A stretch of DNA of 10,845 bases from a bacterium (GTDB lineage Bacteria; Patescibacteriota; Patescibacteriia; Buchananbacterales; UBA6539), in the NCBI GenBank assembly GCA_023246815.1, contig JAHFHR010000022.1:1-10845 (forward strand). Reading direction: 5' to 3'. Within the stretch, counting starts at the first letter, position 1. Every line of letters starts with the position of its first letter. This document shows positions 6,110-10,845 of this stretch, in pieces. A program made the position numbers and the translations under genes. Below the pieces are notes generated by a model. That model had not been told where the DNA came from. It ran no database searches and saw nothing but the letters and a program-made list of their open reading frames with translations.

Positions 6110-6146
6110 CCTGCCCGCAACGCTTCGCGTTAGCGAGGCGGGCGGG
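6110..6146. repeat. GC-rich palindromic element inside the tRNA-Glu half copy
   Basis: A 37-nt element with outer arms CCTGCCCGC (6110-6118) and GCGGGCGGG (6138-6146), nine pairs with one G-U, and an inner hairpin AACGC/GCGTT. The right arm is identical to that of the 52-nt palindrome at 10558-10609 and the left arm differs by one base, so both belong to one repeat family. No target-site duplication is visible. Confidence 0.7.
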
Positions 6147-6157
6147 TAACCATTAGA

Positions 6158-6188
6158 TCCGCCTCGGCTTCGCCGAAGGCGAGAAGGG
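6158..6188. repeat. Second GC-rich hairpin insert in the tRNA-Glu half copy
   Basis: A 31-nt insert built around GCCTCGGC, TTC and GCCGAAGGC, an 8-bp stem with one bulged A. Its sequence differs from the CCCGCCCGC family, but it has the same TTC apex as the neighbouring insert. No flanking duplication is evident. Confidence 0.6.
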
Positions 6189-6240
6189 CGATGGCGCCAC
6201 GATAACAATTAACCTTTAACAATTGACAGTTAACTTTTGG

Positions 6241-6269
6241 ATACTAGCAACAACAAAAAACATTGTCAA
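6241..6269 (-). promoter_or_regulatory. Promoter of the tRNA-Glu unit
   Basis: A perfect TTGACA (6269-6264) and TAGTAT (6246-6241) with a 17-base spacer on the minus strand. Transcription would start near 6234, about 155 bases before the mature tRNA 5' end, so the interrupted half copy is included in the precursor. Confidence 0.75.
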
Positions 6270-6278
6270 TTGCAACTC

Positions 6279-7391
6279 CTACAAATCCAAATCTTCCAAA
6301 ATTTTTCTTTGTTCTTTGGAAAGCTTTGACGGCACATGCACCTGAATCTTCACCAGTAAGTCTCCCCGACCGCGGTCATTCAGATGGGGCACGCCCTTAT
6401 CACGAACACGAAACACCTTGCCCGGTTGCGTACCCTCGGGAATTTTTAGTTTTACCGTGCCGTCCAGTGTTTCAATCTCCACTTTATCACCAAGCGCTGC
6501 CTGGACAAAAGAAACCTCTTGTACCAGTGCCAGGTCATATCCCTGACGATCAAAACGCGAATCTGGCTGCACATGCACGCGTACATACAAATCACCGGCT
6601 GGTCCGCCTTTTTGACCGGCTGCCCCCTGACTCGTGAGCTTAATCGCCTGCCCTTCATCAATGCCCGCCGGAATCTTGATATTAATATCTTGAGTCACTT
6701 TTTTAATACCATCACCACCGCAGTCTTTGCACTTCTGATCCACCATTTTTCCGGCGCCGCCACATTCCGAGCAGACACTGGGGAATCCAATACCAAACCC
6801 TACCGTGCGCACTACTTGTCCGGTACCACGACAGGTGCCACAGGTTGACACTTTACTACCCGGCTCAGCACCTTCGCCGCTACAGCGCTCACAATGCGCG
6901 TCTTTGTTGAGCCGTAGAGTGTGCTCTTTGCCGAACACCGCGTCTCTCAACGAAAGGGTAACATCCACTTCAATATCTGAGCCGCGGGCGCGACGAGTAC
7001 CACGAGATGGTGATCGTCCACCACCAAAAAAATCGCCGAAAATATCGCCGATGTCATTGACGTTAAACTCAAAACCTTGCGCGCCACCGCCCTGAGCATT
7101 GCGGAACATGTCCGCAAAATCTGAAAAGTTACCAGCACCGCTGGCGCCCTGACCACCTCTAAAACCGCCGGCTCCGGAGAAAGCTGAGCCAAACTGATCA
7201 TACTGCGTGCGTTTCTGATCGTCTTTGAGTACCTGGTAGGCCTCGTTGACCTCCTTCATTTTTCCTTCATCAGAGGAACTACCACCCTTGTGCGGATGGT
7301 ATTGATGCGCCAGCTTATAGTAGGCTTTTTTCAGCTCCTCTTTGCTGGCGCTTTTACTAACGCCTAAGATGTCATAGTAATTTTTGGCCAT
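6279..7391 (-). CDS. dnaJ: Chaperone protein DnaJ with an altered HPD motif
   Basis: A 370-residue class I J-protein, the normal length. DnaJ delivers unfolded clients to DnaK and triggers its ATPase. Domains in order: J-domain (about 4-68), Gly/Phe-rich linker (about 68-130), zinc-finger domain with four complete motifs CERCSGEG (167-174), CGTCRGTG (184-191), CSECGGAG (207-214) and CKDCGGDG (221-228), and the two C-terminal beta domains. The odd point is the J-domain loop: residues 32-34 read HPH instead of HPD. The HPD aspartate is needed for ATPase stimulation in characterised J-proteins; here GAC or GAT has become CAC, and the rest of the domain is well kept. The ATG at 7391 is the only sensible start, 12 bases after the DUF3467 stop with AAGGA further back. 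It is the last gene of the chaperone cluster. The stop is TAG. Confidence 0.96.
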   Translation of the reverse strand: MAKNYYDILGVSKSASKEELKKAYYKLAHQYHPHKGGSSSDEGKMKEVNEAYQVLKDDQKRTQYDQFGSAFSGAGGFRGGQGASGAGNFSDFADMFRNAQGGGAQGFEFNVNDIGDIFGDFFGGGRSPSRGTRRARGSDIEVDVTLSLRDAVFGKEHTLRLNKDAHCERCSGEGAEPGSKVSTCGTCRGTGQVVRTVGFGIGFPSVCSECGGAGKMVDQKCKDCGGDGIKKVTQDINIKIPAGIDEGQAIKLTSQGAAGQKGGPAGDLYVRVHVQPDSRFDRQGYDLALVQEVSFVQAALGDKVEIETLDGTVKLKIPEGTQPGKVFRVRDKGVPHLNDRGRGDLLVKIQVHVPSKLSKEQRKILEDLDL

Positions 7392-7403
7392 GTGGTACAG
7401 TAA

Positions 7404-7697
7404 CTATCCTTGAAATCCAATTTCTCCCTTCGGGCTTTCTGCCGCTTCAATCTTACCAAATTGCGCTTCGTAGCGTTTCACATTTTCTTCAAGCGCGGCG
7501 ACAATCCGCTTCATGTGACCGGGGCTAACAATAATTTTCCCCACCACGCGACCAGTCGGAGCGACGATATTCATAAAAGTGAGTAAAAAATCTTCTTTGC
7601 TATGACTGGCCTGCATCGCGTTAGCGTACTCACCACCAACAAAATTATCACGAACCTGAATTTTATTTTGTGGTACTACTGGTTGTTGTTCTGTCAT
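7404..7697 (-). CDS. DUF3467 family protein
   Basis: A 97-residue protein matching DUF3467, a small cytoplasmic family without known function. The family core is visible: DNFVGGEYANAM near residues 18-29, then FLLTFMNIVAP, GRVVGKIIVSPGHMKRIVAALEEN (about 49-72) and RYEAQFG. The N-terminal 14 residues are Gln/Pro-rich and probably flexible. There are no membrane segments and no catalytic motif. It lies between dnaK (81-base gap) and dnaJ (12-base gap), all on the minus strand, so it is cotranscribed with dnaJ and might be linked to proteostasis, though that is only context. A possible internal promoter with a flanking inverted repeat lies in the gap before it. The ATG at 7697 has no clear ribosome-binding site. 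Confidence 0.88.
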   Translation of the reverse strand: MTEQQPVVPQNKIQVRDNFVGGEYANAMQASHSKEDFLLTFMNIVAPTGRVVGKIIVSPGHMKRIVAALEENVKRYEAQFGKIEAAESPKGEIGFQG

Positions 7698-7714
7698 ATA
7701 AGATCGTTTATGAT

Positions 7715-7769
7715 TTATAGTGAAACTTCTTATAACACCACGCTAGTTGAGTAGACAAGAACACTATAA
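7715..7769 (-). promoter_or_regulatory. Possible DUF3467-dnaJ promoter embraced by an inverted repeat
   Basis: On the minus strand TTGTCT (7758-7753) and TATAAG (7734-7729) are 18 bases apart. Exact 8-bp inverted repeats TTATAGTG (7715-7722) and CACTATAA (7762-7769) flank it, one at the expected start of transcription and one just upstream of the -35 box. This would let the last two genes be expressed apart from dnaK. Confidence 0.4.
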
Positions 7770-7778
7770 CACGGCCAT

Positions 7779-9701
7779 TTATTTTGTGTCAGCCCCAGAC
7801 GACTGAGTATTGCTGTCTTCAACTTCCCCTTCAGCCACGTCATCGGCTTTCTTTGATTCAGCTGCTGGTTCACCAGTAGCTGATGGCTCCCCTGGCTGAG
7901 CCGGGTTGCCATACATTGCCTGACCAATTTTCTGCGCAGATGTAGATAATGCTTCAGTAGCCTTTTTGATTAACTCAAGTTGATCGCCATCTTTTACTTT
8001 TTTGAGCGCTTCAACGCGTTCTTCAATTTCTTTTTTCACCTCAGCCGGAACCTTATCACCACCATCGCGTACTGCTTTTTCCGCGGTATGAATAAGGACA
8101 TCAGCCATATTGCGCGCTTCAACCACTGCTTTTTTCTGTTTATCTTCTTCCGCGTGCTTCTCGGCATCCTGCTTCATCTTTTCAACTTCGGCATCAGACA
8201 AACCAGACGACGCCGTAATGGTAATTTTCTGCTCCTTGCCCGTGCCTTTGTCTTTAGCTGAAACATTCAAAATACCATTAGCATCAATGTCAAAGGTTAC
8301 TTCAACTTGCGGCACGCCGCGTGGTGCTGGTGGAATACCATCAAGAATAAACCGACCTAAGGTTTTATTATCCGCCGCCATTGGCCGTTCACCTTGCAGT
8401 ACATGAATTTCCACTGATGGTTGATTGTCCGCGGCAGTAGAAAACACCTGCGACTTTGAGGTTGGAATGGTGCTGTTGCGCTCAATCAGCGATGTCGCCA
8501 CGCCACCCAGCGTTTCCAAGCCAAGGGTCAACGGTGTTACATCAAGTAGCAAAATATCTTTGACGTCGCCCTGCAGCACACCAGCCTGTACGGCAGCGCC
8601 GATGGCCACTACCTCATCTGGATTGACTGAAACATTTGGTTTTTTACCAAAAAATTCTTCAACCCGCTTGAGAATCAGGGGCATGCGAGTCATACCACCA
8701 ACCATCACCACTTCTTCAATATTTTTGGTTTCAACACCGGCGTCTTTGAGCGCGGCCTTGACCGGACCAAATGTTTTTTCCACTAGATCCCCTACCAGCT
8801 CTTCCAGTTTAGCGCGGGTAAGTTTCATCACTAAATGTTTTGGGCCACTACTATCCGTGGTAATAAACGGCTGATTGATTTCAGTCTCCTGAGCACTGGA
8901 CAGTTCAATTTTGGCTTTTTCCGCTGCTTCTTTAATGCGCTGGAGTGCCAACGTGTCTTTGGACAGATCAATACCACTGTCTTTTCTAAATTCAGCAATA
9001 ACCCAGTTAATTAAAATCTGATCAAAGTCGTCTCCACCTAAATGGGTATCGCCATTGGTTGATTTAACCTCAATGGTGTTTTCTGATACATCAAGCACAG
9101 AGATATCAAAGGTACCACCGCCAAGATCATAGACCACGATCTGCTGACCTTTTTTCTTTTCAAAACCGTAGGCCAACGCGGCGGCGGTTGGTTCGTTGAT
9201 AATCTGTTTTACTTCCAGTCCGGCGATCTTACCGGCATCTTGAGTAGCACGACGTTGGGCATCATTAAAATAGGCCGGCACGGTGATCACCGCTTCGGTA
9301 ATAGTCTCACCAGTTCTGGCTTCAGCGTCAGCTTTGAGCTTTTGCAAAATCATCGCTGAGATTTCCTGCGGGGTGTAGTCCTTATCGTTCATTTTAACTT
9401 TGACACCTTCCCCAGCTTTGACGATTTTGTAGGGCATCAACTTGAGATCCTTTTGGACCTCAGCATCTTCAAAGCGTCGGCCAATCAAACGCTTCACCGA
9501 AAACAAAGTATTTTCCGGATTAGTGACCGCCTGACGCTTGGCCAACTGGCCGACCAGACGCTCACCTGACTTACTCATCGCCACCACTGACGGTGTGGTG
9601 CGATTACCTTCAGCGTTTTCCAGTACTTTTGGTTCACCGCCCTCAACAATAGCGATTGCTGAATTGGTGGTCCCTAAATCAATTCCTAAAATTTTTCCCA
9701 T
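7779..9701 (-). CDS. dnaK: Chaperone protein DnaK (Hsp70)
   Basis: A 640-residue Hsp70, the usual bacterial length. DnaK binds exposed hydrophobic peptides in the cytoplasm and cycles with ATP, DnaJ and GrpE. All three family signatures are intact: IDLGTTNS (7-14), YDLGGGTFDISVLDV (191-205) and VVMVGGMTRMP (331-341). The interdomain linker DILLLDVTP (382-390) precedes the substrate-binding domain, which keeps LIERNSTIPTSKS and RGVPQVEVTFDIDANGILNVSAKDK. The C-terminal tail is acidic and Ala/Gly/Ser-rich. Catalytic loop residues appear normal, in contrast to the altered J-domain of the neighbouring DnaJ. No grpE or hrcA gene is in the window and no CIRCE operator was found upstream. The ATG at 9701 gives the canonical MGKILGIDLG start; only a weak AAAGAA lies upstream. 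It is followed by DUF3467 and dnaJ on the same strand. Confidence 0.98.
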   Translation of the reverse strand: MGKILGIDLGTTNSAIAIVEGGEPKVLENAEGNRTTPSVVAMSKSGERLVGQLAKRQAVTNPENTLFSVKRLIGRRFEDAEVQKDLKLMPYKIVKAGEGVKVKMNDKDYTPQEISAMILQKLKADAEARTGETITEAVITVPAYFNDAQRRATQDAGKIAGLEVKQIINEPTAAALAYGFEKKKGQQIVVYDLGGGTFDISVLDVSENTIEVKSTNGDTHLGGDDFDQILINWVIAEFRKDSGIDLSKDTLALQRIKEAAEKAKIELSSAQETEINQPFITTDSSGPKHLVMKLTRAKLEELVGDLVEKTFGPVKAALKDAGVETKNIEEVVMVGGMTRMPLILKRVEEFFGKKPNVSVNPDEVVAIGAAVQAGVLQGDVKDILLLDVTPLTLGLETLGGVATSLIERNSTIPTSKSQVFSTAADNQPSVEIHVLQGERPMAADNKTLGRFILDGIPPAPRGVPQVEVTFDIDANGILNVSAKDKGTGKEQKITITASSGLSDAEVEKMKQDAEKHAEEDKQKKAVVEARNMADVLIHTAEKAVRDGGDKVPAEVKKEIEERVEALKKVKDGDQLELIKKATEALSTSAQKIGQAMYGNPAQPGEPSATGEPAAESKKADDVAEGEVEDSNTQSSGADTK

Positions 9702-9724
9702 AGTATTTTATGAATTTCTTTATT

Positions 9725-9753
9725 AATTTATTGATTATATATAAACTTGACAA
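9725..9753 (-). promoter_or_regulatory. Likely dnaK promoter, overlapping a divergent promoter
   Basis: TTGTCA (9753-9748), a 17-base spacer and TAAATT (9730-9725) on the minus strand, about 25 bases before the ATG. Its -35 box covers almost the same bases as the plus-strand TTGACA at 9747-9752. An alternative TATAAT at 9733-9738 has only a poor -35 partner. Confidence 0.5.
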
Positions 9754-9775
9754 GTTCTGAAAAATATTGTATCGT
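9747..9775 (+). promoter_or_regulatory. Promoter of the ACP-like two-gene operon
   Basis: A perfect TTGACA (9747-9752), a 17-base spacer and TATCGT (9770-9775), preceded by TTG. It would give a leader of about 54 nt before the ATG at 9836. The -35 box overlaps that of the likely dnaK promoter on the other strand. Confidence 0.65.
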
Positions 9776-9835
9776 TTGATTCAAACTTTGCACCTTAACC
9801 GCAGTCAGCAACCATACTACTGGGGACTTAAAACG

Positions 9836-10096
9836 ATGAGAACAATAACTATGCCAATCTCTAAGATCACGGTTGCCGTGATTAATGGGATGGCGAAAGC
9901 GGAAAATCTGCCTTCGCCGGAGATCAGTCTTCACCGTCAGTTCAGCCTGGATGGACTCCACTTCGCCGGGTTGATACAAGCGATTGAAGACGAGCTTGGC
10001 CTGGAAAATGGTGAGCTCATAACCATCAGTCGTGACCGTAGAGATACTGTTGAAACCATGATCGCAAGGATCGCGATCCAACTGCAAAGGGGGTAG
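9836..10096 (+). CDS. Acyl-carrier-protein-like small protein without the phosphopantetheine serine (first of pair)
   Basis: An 86-residue acidic helical protein whose pattern follows acyl carrier proteins: an N-terminal helix (ISKITVAVINGMAKAENL), a proline-bearing loop (PSPEISLHRQFSLDG), a second helix LHFAGLIQAIEDELGLE (41-57), and a last helix after a DTVETM turn (70-75). In true carrier proteins helix II begins with Asp-Ser-Leu, the Ser holding 4'-phosphopantetheine. Here the aligned triplet is Asp39-Gly40-Leu41, so it should not be a substrate for the phosphopantetheinyl transferase. The match is from pattern only and is moderate. The ATG at 9836 was chosen over longer frames because GGGGA (9822-9826) lies nine bases before it and a promoter lies upstream. 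The next gene starts two bases after its TAG stop, so translation is probably coupled. CTG-type Leu codons are more common here than in the AT-rich genes to the left. Confidence 0.7.
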   Translation: MRTITMPISKITVAVINGMAKAENLPSPEISLHRQFSLDGLHFAGLIQAIEDELGLENGELITISRDRRDTVETMIARIAIQLQRG

Positions 10097-10098
10097 CC

Positions 10099-10467
10099 AT
10101 GTTCAGAATCATCGCGAAGCTGTTTGGTTTTTGGCCGGAGCCAGAGCGAACATTCACTATCGATGAGGTGTGCGACGCACAGATCATCAATCTGGAAGAC
10201 GACTCCGTATTCCAGAATGTCCGCGCAATACTGGCAGATGTCTGCCAATGCGACCCCGGCAAAATTATGCCGGAAACAGAGCTACTTGAAGATCCCGACC
10301 TGTTGCTGGACTGGCAACGGATAGATGAAATTCTCTACAGATTACGGGATGTGTACCCAGAGGTACCATTCCCCACCACTCTGGAAGGACTTCTCGGCTT
10401 TGACACTGTAGCCGACATCATACTCTATATTCATGGCTACCACGGCAAAGCTATCGCTTACCGTTAA
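10099..10467 (+). CDS. Acyl-carrier-protein-like small protein without the phosphopantetheine serine (second of pair)
   Basis: A 122-residue protein. The first 35 residues (FRIIAKLFGFWPEPERTFTIDEVCDA) are a distinct hydrophobic-then-charged lead. Residues about 36-113 follow the carrier-protein pattern: VFQNVRAILADVCQCDPGKI, PETELLEDPDLLLDWQRIDEI, LYRLRDVYPEVPFP, and GFDTVADIILYIH, close to the family ending TVGDLVDYI. Where the family has Asp-Ser-Leu-Asp, this has Leu-Leu-Leu-Asp (68-71), so the prosthetic-group serine is absent. It recalls the DUF1493 type of carrier-like proteins in enterobacteria, but that link is a suggestion. The ATG at 10099 is five bases after a strong GGGGG site (10089-10093) in the end of the first gene. 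A terminator follows at once, so the pair is a closed operon, opposite in strand to dnaK and hsp20. Function is unknown; a structural or partner role is more likely than acyl carriage. Confidence 0.72.
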   Translation: MFRIIAKLFGFWPEPERTFTIDEVCDAQIINLEDDSVFQNVRAILADVCQCDPGKIMPETELLEDPDLLLDWQRIDEILYRLRDVYPEVPFPTTLEGLLGFDTVADIILYIHGYHGKAIAYR

Positions 10468-10479
10468 CCAACGAGTTTT

Positions 10480-10517
10480 CCGGGTGCTACCTTGTGTGGC
10501 GCCCGGGATTTTTTTTA
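10480..10517 (+). terminator. Terminator of the ACP-like operon
   Basis: An 8-bp GC-rich stem with one G-U pair (10480-10487 and 10499-10506), an 11-base loop and a run of eight T (10509-10516), starting 12 bases after the stop codon of the second gene. A classic intrinsic terminator. Confidence 0.88.
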
Positions 10518-10557
10518 TTCTATTGTCAATTAATACCAACTTACCAGCCTACTGACT

Positions 10558-10609
10558 CCCGCCCGCATCGCTACGCGAGCAAGCTCGCTTGCGAAGCGTT
10601 GCGGGCGGG
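10558..10609. repeat. 52-bp GC-rich palindrome next to hsp20
   Basis: Outer arms CCCGCCCGC (10558-10566) and GCGGGCGGG (10601-10609) pair over nine bases, extended inward by A-T, CGCT/AGCG and the central GCGAGC/GCTCGC. It starts two bases after the hsp20 stop codon in the leftward direction. It shares its arms with the 37-nt insert in the tRNA-Glu half copy. There is no T-run, so it could protect the hsp20 mRNA 3' end rather than terminate it. Confidence 0.8.
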
Positions 10610-10611
10610 TA

Positions 10612-10845
10612 CTAACTTTTCTTAATCTTGATGGTCTTTGGCTGTACTTCCGGCGTTTTCGGTACCGTAATCCGCAACATTCCTTCACGCGATTCAGCCT
10701 CAGCGCGATCTCCTTGCACATGCGCGGGCAATGCCACTGAACGATAGAAACTACCAGCCCGGACTTCTTTGCGGTAGTAATTTTTATCATCAACCTCTGA
10801 CTCGTGTTTACTTTCACCCTTGATGGTTAAAATGTCATTTTCAAT
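10612..10845 (-). CDS. Small heat-shock protein Hsp20, C-terminal part (runs off the window)
   Basis: The last 77 residues of an alpha-crystallin-type small heat-shock protein; the N-terminal arm and the first strands lie beyond base 10845. These cytoplasmic oligomers hold unfolding proteins for later refolding by DnaK and DnaJ, whose genes are nearby. Visible are the strand DILTIKGESK, the dimerisation-loop region HESEVDDKNYYRKEV, GSFYRSVALP, the conserved GMLRITVPK near the end of the crystallin domain, and a C-terminal IKI that fits the I-x-I motif used for oligomer assembly. The stop is TAG. It is on the same strand as dnaK but separated from it by the opposite-strand carrier-like operon, so the two are not in one transcript. 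Upstream regulation is out of view. Confidence 0.93.
   Translation of the reverse strand: MENDILTIKGESKHESEVDDKNYYRKEVRAGSFYRSVALPAHVQGDRAEAESREGMLRITVPKTPEVQPKTIKIKKS

Larger units (their letters stand above)
6096..6203 (-). pseudogene. 5' half of tRNA-Glu, split by two hairpin inserts
   Basis: Three blocks, 6096-6109 (14 nt), 6147-6157 (11 nt) and 6189-6203 (15 nt), are identical to one continuous 40-nt stretch of the intact tRNA-Glu gene and its 5' flank. Together they give the 5' half from just upstream of the acceptor stem to the anticodon loop. GC-rich inserts of 37 nt (6110-6146) and 31 nt (6158-6188) separate them, each able to fold on itself. The cut points bracket the D-loop: after ATCG in the 5' D-stem strand and after GGTTA at the loop end. 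No 3' half follows; after GGTTCT there is a 17-base link to the intact tRNA. It lies between the tRNA promoter and the intact tRNA and would be part of the same primary transcript. Confidence 0.8.

Noticed and set aside
9702..9835. CIRCE operator (HrcA) upstream of dnaK
   Set aside because: I looked for TTAGCACTC and its inverted partner and did not find them.
9728..10262. Minus-strand frames opposite the carrier-like genes
   Set aside because: They lie antisense to two frames that have a promoter, ribosome-binding sites and a terminator, and their translations resemble no family.
9776..10520. Carrier-like operon as an assembly chimera or contaminant
   Set aside because: Its codon use differs somewhat from the AT-rich genes, but it is flanked on both sides by chaperone genes on the same strand, and its promoter is interlocked with that of dnaK. 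Read coverage would settle it.
10530..10817. 95-codon minus-strand frame over hsp20
   Set aside because: It is an out-of-frame reading of hsp20 and the adjacent palindrome.
1..10845. Reassigned UGA codon
   Set aside because: No gene stops with TGA in the window, but none contains an in-frame TGA either, so the standard code suffices; eleven stops are too few to conclude anything.
1..10845. CRISPR array or insertion sequence with transposase
   Set aside because: No regularly spaced direct repeats and no transposase or integrase reading frame are present.

Overview
The window looks like a chromosomal piece from a small-genome bacterium of the Patescibacteria/CPR type. Pointers are the AT-leaning composition with short GC-rich palindromes, weak or absent Shine-Dalgarno sites at most starts, near-leaderless promoters, and gene types often seen in such genomes (DUF1003, DUF3467, an S51-like peptidase on a membrane-anchored coiled coil). 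No taxonomic marker is present, so this is an inference. The eleven complete 3' ends in the window use TAA or TAG, never TGA, and the ORFs read through in the standard code.

Left part (1-3050, all on the minus strand): the 5' part of an acyl-CoA dehydrogenase gene with its own promoter, a cold-shock protein gene with a consensus promoter, a roughly 80-nt leader and a strong terminator, a BaiN/HI0933-type flavoprotein, and a two-helix DUF1003 membrane protein. A decayed tRNA-Glu-like sequence lies at 3126-3199.

Middle (3200-5780, plus strand): a 501-residue protein with signal peptide, Pro/Thr/Ser-rich stretch, membrane helix, coiled coil and C-terminal S51-type peptidase domain, followed by a perfect-stem terminator; then an AT-rich gene for a membrane-anchored protein of unknown family, whose promoter is embraced by an 8-bp inverted repeat.

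RNA and repeat locus (5780-6280): an intact tRNA-Glu(CTC) with encoded CCA, transcribed leftward from a consensus promoter. Between promoter and tRNA is a second copy of the tRNA 5' half, split into three pieces by two GC-rich hairpin inserts. Downstream of the tRNA is a terminator and then a 165-bp GC-rich, hairpin-filled island bounded by tRNA T-arm fragments in opposite orientation. One hairpin insert has the same 9-bp arms as a 52-bp palindrome beside hsp20 at 10558-10609.

Chaperone region (6280-10845): dnaK, a DUF3467 gene and dnaJ run leftward, and the 3' part of an hsp20 gene lies at the right edge on the same strand. The DnaJ J-domain has HPH where HPD is expected. Between dnaK and hsp20, on the opposite strand, is a compact two-gene operon encoding two small acyl-carrier-protein-like proteins that both lack the phosphopantetheine serine. 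Its promoter shares its -35 box, on opposite strands, with the best dnaK promoter candidate. This operon, the interrupted tRNA copy and the membrane-anchored peptidase are the least ordinary items in the window.
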